The notes: generated from the letters alone by a model not told the origin. A stretch of 64,000 nt of DNA from an uncultured Armatimonadota bacterium (GCA_903927025.1 CAIYLG010000014.1:124001-188000); one strand, 5' to 3'; counted from the first letter of the stretch, positions 18,250 to 24,957 are shown. Numbers and translations are program-made.

Positions 18250-18408
18250 CTTCACCGCAAGTGCCATCCACATGCCGCGCAATTCTGCAGCAGCAGTGCC
18301 TCGGTTGATTCGGCATGTGGCGGCGATTTGCTTCACGCTCGAGCTGTGCGATAGATGCAGACGCGCCACTTCACGAATCTTGTTCATCTCTATAGGTCTC
18401 CTTGACAC
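18250..18408 (-). pseudogene. IS21-family transposase (IstA) N-terminal remnant
   Basis: The frame begins MSRRPIEMNKIREVARLHLS followed by a helix-turn-helix (VKQIAATCRINRGTAAAEL). That is the standard N-terminus of IS21-type IstA transposases (MNKIREVLRLH..., QIAxxLxISRxTV). Only about 50 residues are convincing. The frame stays open to 17890 but the rest does not resemble IstA and runs through the tRNA gene. The catalytic DDE domain and the IstB ATPase are missing, so this is a dead fragment. Its upstream side carries the repeat array expected of an IS21 end. Confidence 0.7.
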
Positions 18409-18498
18409 CTCATGCTCCCAACCCCGCCCAAGGGACGGAGCTATGAGGCCAGACGTGAGACCACGACAAAGGAAGCTTCAGAAACATCGAGTCTCGAG

Positions 18499-18712
18499 TG
18501 TCCGCCCTTCACGCAAACCGCGTTCGCTTTCTCCGCAAATCCCGCCCGCTTAAAACGCAAACCCTGTCCGCTTGAAACGCAATTTGCGTCCGGATTCCGC
18601 GCAATTCGGCATGCGTATTCGTGTCCGGATTAAGGGCCACTTAGTGTCCGGATATTTAGCCCCTACTGTCCGGCTTGAGGACGATTCGGTGTCCGGATTG
18701 AGGTGGATTCAG
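18499..18712. repeat. Tandem array of about nine 22-23 bp units, likely IS21-type terminus
   Basis: Units begin at 18499, 18521, 18543, 18565, 18587, 18622, 18645, 18667 and 18690, each opening with a TGTCCGGATT-like core and mostly carrying GC-AAT towards the unit end; one 13-bp partial unit sits at 18609. The spacing of 22-23 bp equals about two helical turns, as expected for repeated protein binding on one face. Known IS21 elements carry multiple internal repeats at their ends as transposase-binding sites. The position, 90 bp upstream of the istA-like start, fits a left end. The earliest three units are the most degenerate. Confidence 0.75.
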
Positions 18713-18808
18713 CAAATTATTCAAACTGAACAGTTCGGCCAAGGCCAAGGCATCTATGGAACAGCGCTAACAACAGCTTTGCGAATGAGCCTCAGAAAAT
18801 GGGGCCCG

Positions 18809-18843
18809 CATCTACAGTTGCGCTGACTTTCTTTTTGTACGCC
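18809..18843 (-). repeat. 35-bp sequence shared with 22008-22042 (copy 1)
   Basis: 30 of 35 positions match the second copy. On the minus strand both can be read as AY(K/R)KKVSATVD. In copy 2 this belongs to the third RHS-linked small gene. Here the frame stops five codons later, so it is probably a remnant of a related gene or a recombination scar. The surrounding 18713-18951 shows no other gene. Confidence 0.6.
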
Positions 18844-18951
18844 AGGCGCGCGTAGTTTCGGATCGATTGACGTGGAGCCCGAAGGGCACTTTGGCTTTGA
18901 ATGGGCGTCCAGAGTCGCACGCAAAAGATACACGGCGGCAACTCGTGCGCC

Positions 18952-19299
18952 CTATAGAGCCGACATCACTGCTGCCAGGGAATAGCTGCTAAATTTGCCA
19001 TCTGCCCCGTATTTTACGTCGACAGAAGTTTCGCGAAACGAGAACCCGCCGAGCAAAAGGTTTGGAGGGATCATGTCGGTGGTATCTTCGAGGCGTCTGG
19101 GCGCGTACCCTCGCGACTCGAAGCAGTGACGCACTTCTATCTTCGTCCTACCAGGAAGGCAACAGGATGAAGCGTCGTAAATCAAGTTCACCTCAGCCCC
19201 TAGATTTCTCGTCCGGATTTCACTCGAGGCAATAAAGGCGAGGACAGCAATGCATCCGCAGGCTTGAGCGGTTTTAAGGAGTTTCGGAGTGGTGATCAT
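18952..19299 (-). CDS. Small membrane-anchored/exported protein paired with RHS tip 1 (candidate immunity)
   Basis: 115 residues with an N-terminal hydrophobic segment (AQACGCIAVLAFIASS) and no recognised domain; the rest is short strands with three more cysteines. The ATG overlaps the stop of the RHS fragment upstream by 4 nt (ATGA). This coupling, the small size and the position directly after a variable RHS C-terminus are the marks of an immunity gene in polymorphic toxin loci. A signal or anchor would place the protein in the envelope. Function is inferred from context only; there is no sequence homology I can name. Confidence 0.6.
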   Translation of the reverse strand: MITTPKLLKTAQACGCIAVLAFIASSEIRTRNLGAEVNLIYDASSCCLPGRTKIEVRHCFESRGYAPRRLEDTTDMIPPNLLLGGFSFRETSVDVKYGADGKFSSYSLAAVMSAL

Positions 19300-20147
19300 G
19301 GATGGGGAGCGTCGTTATATGGGACTTTGATGTTCCAGCCTGGAGCCCAGGGAAGATCGCCTCCTGGTAATTTTGAGATTGCGTGGCTGTATTGCTTCAT
19401 GAGACCCGCTTTCAGGAGCAAGTAATGAGCCCAGGTATTACTGTTTGCGGTAGCTCCGCCCCAAAGATGCAGACCATCTGTTGGCAGTGGTGCATAGTCC
19501 TGCGGCGGTTTAGAAGCGATGTCAGCCTCAATTGCTTTGAATTTATCGATCCAATGTTTGGCAGGCGAATTATCGTCCACAAGTGTCATTGTACGCCGAT
19601 CTCCGGTTGGCTGCTTATGCCATTTGTCGTAATCCATCGTACCTGTCAACCAAGGTCCAGAATGTGAAACTAGATGACCTACCTTGGCGATGCCAAACCG
19701 CTCGGGCCCACCAGCGAAGCTGTATGGCTTTTCATGGCCGATATTATCGATTACGACGATGCCGCGGTGCCAGCCATATGCAAAAACCCTATAGCTAATG
19801 ACACGAATGATGACCAACCCACTCGGATCCGCGAAGGAAATTGGATTCCCTTCGCAGTACTCATAAACATTTATCCCGCCGTCCAATCCAGCCGGATCAC
19901 GTGAGAGCCACCGGCCAATATTCGGATCGTAGAATCGATTCTGGCAGTAGATGAGCCCGCTGCCGCCTTCGGTGTAGTAGCCGTATTGCCCTTTGTACTG
20001 GAACGGCTGCGAGCTGGCCAAGCTGTAGGCGCTGGTAACCGGGGTAACGGCGGGCAAGGCTGTCGACGGTTTTCCGCAGGAGGTACGCCCGGTTGACCAA
20101 TCGAACTGTATTCGGATTCCCACGCGCTCATCAAAGGAGCCATGCAC
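19296..20147 (-). CDS. Truncated RHS core with variable C-terminal domain (tip 1)
   Basis: 283-residue frame. Residues about 25-110 are the end of an RHS/YD-repeat shell: YKGQYGYYTEGGSGLIYC, NRFYDPNIGRWLSRDPAGLDG, NVYEYCEGNPISFADPSGL. This is the conserved motif after which polymorphic toxins switch to their tip. Residues 112-283 are the tip, with YGWHRGIVVIDN (H127) and NSNTWAHYLLLKAGL (235-249). That pattern recalls papain-like/NlpC-type peptidase tips, but with Ser where Cys would be expected; this is weak. Everything before residue 25 comes from an IS-derived sequence in another frame, so the listed ATG is adventitious and no signal peptide is visible. The frame may be silent or translated from another start. 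It is coupled to the next small gene by ATGA. Confidence 0.7.
   Translation of the reverse strand: MHGSFDERVGIRIQFDWSTGRTSCGKPSTALPAVTPVTSAYSLASSQPFQYKGQYGYYTEGGSGLIYCQNRFYDPNIGRWLSRDPAGLDGGINVYEYCEGNPISFADPSGLVIIRVISYRVFAYGWHRGIVVIDNIGHEKPYSFAGGPERFGIAKVGHLVSHSGPWLTGTMDYDKWHKQPTGDRRTMTLVDDNSPAKHWIDKFKAIEADIASKPPQDYAPLPTDGLHLWGGATANSNTWAHYLLLKAGLMKQYSHAISKLPGGDLPWAPGWNIKVPYNDAPHP
19850..20076 (-). repeat. RHS core duplicate, copy 1 (227 bp)
   Basis: Aligns without gaps and with roughly 90 percent identity by eye to 21312-21538. The copy ends abruptly at 20076, exactly where the transposase-like sequence begins. Coding divergence starts right after the conserved core on the other side. Confidence 0.85.
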
Positions 20148-20250
20148 TCATCGCACAAAGACCGGATCGTGCGAAGAGGATGATCCTCAGGAATCTTGCT
20201 GTCCAGCGAAGTCAAACCGAATAGCTGCTTCTGGGGTTTCTCGCGGCCTA
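20077..20250 (-). pseudogene. IS1182/IS5-like transposase N-terminal remnant
   Basis: The minus-strand frame reads QKQLFGLTSLDSKIPEDHPL, then RTIRSLCDECMAPL and YSSIGQPGVPPA. This closely follows the N-terminus of IS1182-type transposases (xRIPxDHPLRxIR..., LYSxxGRPSIPPE). It breaks off at PPA, where the RHS core copy begins in a different frame. About 58 residues remain and there is no catalytic domain. It marks the recombination joint that beheaded RHS tip 1. Confidence 0.8.
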
Positions 20251-20338
20251 CCACAAAATAGAGACGAACAAGTTTTAAGCAAATAGGCAGGTTCGGCAAC
20301 AGCTTCCTAGCGATCTAAGCGGCCATTTCCGCATCCTG

Positions 20339-20743
20339 CTAGGGCCGCTTGGTAGGCCCCATGAAGTAGTAGAAGCCGGAGTTGTGATCTTTGCAATCGT
20401 AACCTGAAAAGTCCAGCATTTTGGTTTGCTCAAAATGCATTAGATACGAGCCGGAAAATATCAGGATAATCCTGTCATTCGAGGCTGGTATCTGCTTTAA
20501 CGAAAGATCAAAGGTTTTCCCAAGGTCGCTGATGTTCTTTAGGTATTCTAGCTTTGCGCGACTCATTAGCTCTGTAGTTGACTCGGGCCACCTTCCCCAA
20601 ACACAACGAAATCTGTAATAGGCTACGATGTAGTTGCGCCCGGCTAATCGTCCGAAATCTTGCGATATTGACTTCGCGATCTGAATGCAAATTACTAGAA
20701 GAAGCCCTCCAACTAGCGAAAATAAAGAAACTCGTCTTCTCAA
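20339..20743 (-). CDS. Small membrane-anchored protein paired with RHS tip 2 (candidate immunity)
   Basis: 134 residues: basic start MRRRVSLF, one membrane segment (SLVGGLLLVICIQIA) and an extracytoplasmic domain of about 105 residues with no family I recognise. The ATG overlaps the stop of RHS tip 2 by 4 nt (ATGA), exactly as in the first cassette. The gene is complete. As in cassette 1, an envelope location suggests that the cognate tip acts outside the cytoplasm. The immunity role is inferred from organisation. About 90 bp separate it from the IS remnant downstream. Confidence 0.65.
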   Translation of the reverse strand: MRRRVSLFSLVGGLLLVICIQIAKSISQDFGRLAGRNYIVAYYRFRCVWGRWPESTTELMSRAKLEYLKNISDLGKTFDLSLKQIPASNDRIILIFSGSYLMHFEQTKMLDFSGYDCKDHNSGFYYFMGPTKRP

Positions 20744-21699
20744 TGTGGGGGCCGCCCATATATATAATTCCTAGAATGATCATTATAATGCGTCTTGGGC
20801 GGATTATCGAAAGGCTTGATGTAGTGGTATTTCTTTCCCCGTGCCCCAGATGTTGGGTTCACAGTCCATCCTTCGAATCCGTACACTTCGTCGGATAATT
20901 CCAGTAAAGCATTCACCAGATAATGGTCTGAACAAACGCAGCACTCTTCAATATCGATACACTTCAACTTCGGCAAGTGCTTCTTTCTGCGTAATGCAGC
21001 GTATTTGTTAAGATTGTCTGCTTCGACTTTATCATTGTCATCAATATTGTAATAGAGAAGCCCATCATTTCCGTGGCCAACAATTGTGACTGAATTGAAG
21101 GTGTTGCTAGTGAGGATCGCTTTAAATAGCCCGCTGGACATGTTATCAAAATCGTCACGTACGGAGGTGATATTCTTCCATGCCCCAAGCATTGAAGGCC
21201 TGAACAGCATTTTGGAAAAGCGCGCTACCCCTTGATTATCACGAAAGATTATTGCTTCTCTGATTTGGAAACTGTCAAGCCCGTCCGGATCGACTTCCAT
21301 GATCGGATTGTCTTCGCAATACTCATATACATTCAACCCTCCATCCAACCCTGCCGGATCGCGGGAAATCCATCGGCCAATATTCGGATCATAAAACCGA
21401 TTCATGCAGTAGATGAGCCCGCTGCCCCCCTCGGTGTAGTAGCCGTATTGCCCTTTGTACTGGAACGGCTGCGAGCTGGCCAAACTGTAGGCGCCGGTAA
21501 CCGGGGTAACAGCGGGCAAGGCTGTCGACGGTTTTCCGTACGCATCGTATAGAACCGGCGCCTGGAACGAAGGCGCACCCAAGTAACCGTCGACGATCAT
21601 CTCGGTGCTGCAGTTCGAGTCGTAGTTGAAGGTGCGTCTGAATGGTGTCTTGCCCCATTTCAGGAAGATTCTGCGAATTGATATTCCTAGAGGAGTCAT
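20740..21699 (-). CDS. Truncated RHS core with caspase-like C-terminal domain (tip 2)
   Basis: 319 residues. About 20-140 are RHS shell: FRRTFNYDSN, LYDAYGKPS, QYGYYTEGGSGLIYC, FYDPNIGRWISRDPAGLDGG, NVYEYCEDNP, VDPDGLDS. The tip (142-319) has a hydrophobic strand ending in GHG (VTIVGHGNDG, H209), then a strand ending in acidic-Cys (CIDIEECCVC, C253-C256), spaced as the His-Cys dyad of caspase/gingipain-type (clan CD) peptidases. The frame begins after an in-frame stop near 21730. A further ATG at 21784 in another frame overlaps the previous cassette's small gene, so the 5' part is frameshifted or truncated and no signal peptide is readable. The stop is coupled to the next gene (ATGA). Confidence 0.78.
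   Translation of the reverse strand: MTPLGISIRRIFLKWGKTPFRRTFNYDSNCSTEMIVDGYLGAPSFQAPVLYDAYGKPSTALPAVTPVTGAYSLASSQPFQYKGQYGYYTEGGSGLIYCMNRFYDPNIGRWISRDPAGLDGGLNVYEYCEDNPIMEVDPDGLDSFQIREAIIFRDNQGVARFSKMLFRPSMLGAWKNITSVRDDFDNMSSGLFKAILTSNTFNSVTIVGHGNDGLLYYNIDDNDKVEADNLNKYAALRRKKHLPKLKCIDIEECCVCSDHYLVNALLELSDEVYGFEGWTVNPTSGARGKKYHYIKPFDNPPKTHYNDHSRNYIYGRPPH
21312..21538 (-). repeat. RHS core duplicate, copy 2 (227 bp)
   Basis: Gap-free match to 19850-20076. Beyond 21538 this copy continues into genuine RHS sequence, so it is probably closer to the ancestral arrangement than copy 1. Confidence 0.85.
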
Positions 21700-21780
21700 G
21701 TGCGTGGGTACGGCTAGGATGAATTACCTGTGTCCCTGGATCGAAGCGCGGCAATGAACGAGTAGAAAACAAGACTCTCT

Positions 21781-22190
21781 TCATAGTCCCTTCAACTCGG
21801 CAATAACATTGCTACTATACGTTTTGAGAACCGGACGCCTAAAGCTTACGGCTATGGTTGGGTAAATCCCATATCGGGCGATCAGGACGTGCGTGCCCCA
21901 CCCCTTGACTCTTGTTTCCCCATATTCCCGATTCATTTGATCTGTAACCTGACGCAATAGATCTGATTCGATCGCTTTCCATTTAGCTCCATCAAAATCA
22001 GGGTCCTCATCTACGGTTGCGCTGACTTTCTTCCTGTATGCGGATATAAATTTCCCAGGAGCACAGATGCATACATATTCTGATCACCCTCTTCAATATT
22101 GAGGGCGCGTAGGTGCCACCCCCACATCCCTAAAAGGAAGATAACCGATACAGCCATCAAGCGCCCGATAGTGTTCTTCACCAATTTCAT
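21781..22190 (-). pseudogene. Frameshifted small membrane-anchored gene after RHS relic 3 (candidate immunity)
   Basis: On the minus strand an ATG at 22190 opens a frame with a membrane segment (LMAVSVIFLLGMWGWHL) that stops after 59 codons. In the neighbouring frame an uninterrupted stretch of about 85 codons (SAYRKKVSATVDEDPDF, KWKAIESDLLRQVTDQMNRE, YPTIAVSFRRPVL) runs to a TGA at 21781. Joined, they give about 130 residues, the size of the gene in cassette 2, so a single frameshift is likely (mutation or sequencing error). The start overlaps the stop of the RHS relic by ATGA. The end overlaps another ATG (21784) in the same way. Confidence 0.6.
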
Positions 22191-22421
22191 GCAGGTGTCC
22201 CAATTCCCTTCTTCGCTGCAACATCGAATTGCTGTATAGCATTGTTCTGCAAAACCTTCGACGGATCACGTGAGAGCCTTCGACCGATGAATTGGTCCAA
22301 CTCACCCTTGGCTGTCGCACCGACTGAGCGATACCCAGAGACGCCAGCAGATGTTATGAGGTCGGGGTTCGAGGTTTCCTCGAATCGAAGTCAAGTTGCC
22401 ACCACCATCGTAAGCGTGATT
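22187..22421 (-). pseudogene. RHS relic 3 (degraded end of a YD-repeat gene)
   Basis: A YD-repeat motif NHAYDGGGNLTSIRG is readable from 22421 in one frame. In another frame QFIGRRLSRDPS corresponds to the conserved end of the RHS shell (IGRWLSRDP). Only about 20 residues follow before a TGA at 22187 that overlaps the next ATG as ATGA. The variable tip is therefore missing. At least one frameshift separates the two pieces. The relic abuts the 3' end of the DUF1800 gene. Confidence 0.6.
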
Positions 22422-22446
22422 CAGTGGTGCCATTCTGGGCCAAGCG

Positions 22447-23922
22447 TCAGCAGAGCTGCGCTTCCGGTGATGCAAACAGGATCTTGCATAGCTTTCTCAT
22501 CGAAGCCGAAGCTCGGTTTCCGTCCGCGAATGCCTTCGCGGGTCCGCCGATGCCCTCAATTGCTTGTTCGATGACCGCATGCTTTTCTGGACTCAGGGTG
22601 ACGTCGAATAGTTCGAGGATTGCGACAGTGCATTCCTTGCTTGTGGATGTGCTGTGATCCTTAACCACCCGGTCCAGCAGCGCCTGTCCGGGAGCGCCCG
22701 TCTTCCCGCGCGGAGAGAACACGAAATCCTGAAACCGGATGCGCTCCAGCATCGTGGCAGTGGTCAGCCAGGCTTCTCCCCACTTCCACCCGCTCACGTC
22801 GAAGGGGAAGAGCAGGTCGAGGCCCTGGTTCCGCATTGTGCGGGCAAGCTGGCCCACTTCATCACCGGCGACGGGCAACATCGATTGAGTAGGCAGCTGC
22901 GTGGCCGGACGCTTGGAGGACCATCTCGAACCGACGCCGGTTTGTCGGAGCTGAGCCACTGCGAAATCAACGGGACTTTTCACCATCGTGCGCACGCAGC
23001 GATCGCTCCAGAATTCATTGGAATGAGCGATGGCCTTAAGAAGCGGCTTGATGTGGAGATCGTTCTTGTACCAAACCTTGACAAACTTGTCGATGGTGGC
23101 CGGTGTAGGGTCGTCGTAGGCAAAGAAGGAAAAGATCTTCTTCACCATTCGCTTAGCGGTAATAGGGTGATAGGCCAGAGTTCTCAGGAACATGTCTGCA
23201 TCGTAGGCAGCTGTCTTGCCCAGGATGGTCTTATGCCCCATGTCTCGCATTTCTGGCGAGAAGCTCGAAGCAACCAGGGGCCAACCATATTCAATGGCAC
23301 CCTGGATCTTCTTGTTCTGGTCGCCCCCCAGCCTCTCGTTGATCGGGTATCTCAGGCTCCAACCAAGGAAGGTTCGTGAGGCTTCCTGCACGTCTTTTTC
23401 TGAGTAGTTTCCGATGCCGAGGGTGAACAGTTCCATGACCTCGCGCGCGAAGTTTTCGTTCGGATGACCGGGCACGCTCTGGTCGACGTCGAGCCACTTG
23501 AGCATCGCGGGGGTCTTGCTGACATTTGTGAGGAGCGCAGAAAAGCTTCCCGATGCGTTTTCCCGGAGGACGTCAACGTACGTGTGCATCAAGGGTCCGA
23601 AGTCGCATTTGGATCCGCTGATCGCAAAGTGGTTGTGCCAGAAAAGAACGAGCTTTTCTTCGAGGGGGCGCTCGGTGGTGACCATTCGATACTGCCACCA
23701 GCTCCGCACCCGAGTTGGGTCTAGGCCAAACTTTGCGTCTGCCTGGACGTACCACTCCCATACTTCCGGTGTGTGTCCGACTGGCACCTTCTCGTAGTCG
23801 ATGAGGCGATCGATCGTCCCCTCAACCCCAAGGTGGAGATACTTTTCGAGTTCGAGGCGACCGGCTCCTAGGCCGAATCTGCGCAAAAGATGCGAAACCT
23901 TCTCTTCAGCAGTTAGTTCCAT
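22447..23922 (-). CDS. DUF1800 family protein
   Basis: 491 residues starting MELTAEEKVSHLLRRFGLGA, the standard opening of DUF1800 proteins (xxAxHLLxRxxFG). KLVLFWHNHFAISGSK, ENFAREVMELFTLGIGNYSE, DVQEASRTFLGW and KRMVKKIFSFFAYDDP are family hallmarks. Function is unknown. In planctomycetes, Armatimonadota and others these genes usually sit next to a DUF1501 gene; here no partner adjoins, although two DUF1501 genes lie 20-28 kb away. No signal peptide is evident. The 3' end is next to RHS relic 3, so a downstream partner may have been lost. About 270 bp of apparently non-coding DNA lie upstream. Confidence 0.92.
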   Translation of the reverse strand: MELTAEEKVSHLLRRFGLGAGRLELEKYLHLGVEGTIDRLIDYEKVPVGHTPEVWEWYVQADAKFGLDPTRVRSWWQYRMVTTERPLEEKLVLFWHNHFAISGSKCDFGPLMHTYVDVLRENASGSFSALLTNVSKTPAMLKWLDVDQSVPGHPNENFAREVMELFTLGIGNYSEKDVQEASRTFLGWSLRYPINERLGGDQNKKIQGAIEYGWPLVASSFSPEMRDMGHKTILGKTAAYDADMFLRTLAYHPITAKRMVKKIFSFFAYDDPTPATIDKFVKVWYKNDLHIKPLLKAIAHSNEFWSDRCVRTMVKSPVDFAVAQLRQTGVGSRWSSKRPATQLPTQSMLPVAGDEVGQLARTMRNQGLDLLFPFDVSGWKWGEAWLTTATMLERIRFQDFVFSPRGKTGAPGQALLDRVVKDHSTSTSKECTVAILELFDVTLSPEKHAVIEQAIEGIGGPAKAFADGNRASASMRKLCKILFASPEAQLC

Positions 23923-24190
23923 TCAAACACAACCATCAGGGCAAACGACTTTTGAATTCAAAAGTTCACGGAGATTTCACTCTATCAGTTTCCAATCGAT
24001 GCGTGGGCACCCAAATATTCGAGGGGGAGGGGGCTTTCGTGCCGCATAGGCAGACATCCGCCTACTCATGCTTTCGCGTGACTCCATAGAGTGCTGATCC
24101 CGCCGCAATTTTCTAAAACCGGGACCGGAAACGTGCGACTAGCGCCCCAACAAGTAAATAATCCTGCTTGCCTTGAGTTGCGACATGCTT

Positions 24191-24499
24191 ATGAGCGAAA
24201 CACTCATCCTTCCGCTTATGGGTCTTGACGAGACCTTTCCTGAGAACCTATTTGTTCTCCACCATCCCGCAAGCAACCGGTACGGATGCTTCTGCCATGA
24301 GGGAATTCACGGCTTGGCCGCCTTCAGCACAGAGTCCGCCGCGGTCCGTTTTGCCGAGTGGATTGATTTGGTGGGAATGACTACCTGCGAAGTCACTTTC
24401 GATGAGGCTCGCGAAGTCGCCAAGGATCGTCCCATGCCGGTGGTTTCGCTGATGCTTTTGGATTCGCTCCAGAGCCCTAAGATTCACTTCGTTCGCTAG
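24191..24499 (+). CDS. Small protein, paralogue of the gene at 5010-5351
   Basis: 102 residues from the ATG at MSETLILPLMG; two upstream in-frame starts (24185 ATG, 24173 TTG) are possible. Soluble, no known domain. It shares with the 5010 gene the pattern NLF-strand, Y-G/A-C-F, GLA(A/T)F, (V)TF(D/E)EARE(V/I)AK-(D/S)-(R/K)P, a hydrophobic strand and a basic C-terminus. A strong terminator follows directly, so it is monocistronic and separate from groES-groEL. Role unknown. Confidence 0.7.
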   Translation: MSETLILPLMGLDETFPENLFVLHHPASNRYGCFCHEGIHGLAAFSTESAAVRFAEWIDLVGMTTCEVTFDEAREVAKDRPMPVVSLMLLDSLQSPKIHFVR

Positions 24500-24520
24500 C
24501 TGAATTTCTCGAATTGCAGA

Positions 24521-24561
24521 AATCCCCGAGTGGTGCACATTAGCACTCTCGGGGATTTTTT
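24521..24561 (+). terminator. Rho-independent terminator
   Basis: ATCCCCGAGTG pairs with CACTCTCGGGGAT (one bulge), followed by a run of six T. It insulates the small gene from the groES promoter. Confidence 0.85.
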
Positions 24562-24572
24562 GCTAATTTGCG

Positions 24573-24603
24573 TTGACGCCCGCTCGTCCGGCTGGAGTAA
24601 ACT
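24573..24603 (+). promoter_or_regulatory. Candidate groES-groEL promoter
   Basis: TTGACG at 24573 and TAAACT at 24598 form a sigma-70-like pair with a rather long 19-bp spacer. The -10 touches the CIRCE operator, which is the usual layout for HrcA repression. Confidence 0.5.
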
Positions 24604-24630
24604 TTAGCAGTCTGGGTTGGCGAGTGCTAG
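24604..24630 (+). promoter_or_regulatory. CIRCE operator (HrcA binding site)
   Basis: TTAGCAGTC, nine bases, GAGTGCTAG: two mismatches from the CIRCE consensus TTAGCACTC-N9-GAGTGCTAA, located 37 bp before groES. It implies heat-shock control by HrcA, whose gene is not in this window. Confidence 0.93.
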
Positions 24631-24666
24631 CCCAATTCTCAGAACGTGAATTTTGGAGGAACAAAC

Positions 24667-24957
24667 ATGGCAAGTCTAAAGCCGCTTGGCGATAAGGTGG
24701 TCGTGCAGCTCGTTGAGCAAGAGGAGAAGACCGCATCCGGTATCTATCTCCCCGACAGCGCCAAGAAAAAGCCCCAGGAGGGCAAGATTATCGCCGTGGG
24801 TGGCGGCCGAGTCCTTGACAGCGGCGAGCGAAATCAGCTCACGGTCAAGGTTGGAGACCGAGTGCTTTTCAGTAAGTACGGTGGAAATGAAGTGACCGTA
24901 GAAGGTCAGGATTACACCATCCTCGACGAAGATCAGATCTACGCGATTCTGAACTAA
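24667..24957 (+). CDS. groES: GroES, 10-kDa co-chaperonin
   Basis: 96 residues, normal length. [36 protein letters not shown] covers the mobile loop ([10 protein letters not shown]), and [17 protein letters not shown] and [13 protein letters not shown] are typical. GroES caps the GroEL cage in the cytoplasm. The start is the ATG with GGAGGA six bases upstream, not the in-frame GTG at 24646. It is first in the groES-groEL operon under a CIRCE element. Confidence 0.97.
   Translation: MASLKPLGDKVVVQLVEQEEKTASGIYLPDSAKKKPQEGKIIAVGGGRVLDSGERNQLTVKVGDRVLFSKYGGNEVTVEGQDYTILDEDQIYAILN

Noticed and set aside
18499-18712. Could the 22-bp array be a CRISPR array?
   Set aside because: Units are directly tandem with no unique spacers of 25-40 bp between them, and there are no cas genes.
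18572-18826. Open frame of 84 codons across the tandem array
   Set aside because: It only reflects the repeats and contains no protein-like pattern.
21389-21784. Overlapping 131-codon frame in the RHS region
   Set aside because: Its second half is an out-of-frame reading of the RHS core; only its start (ATGA overlap at 21784) may be meaningful.
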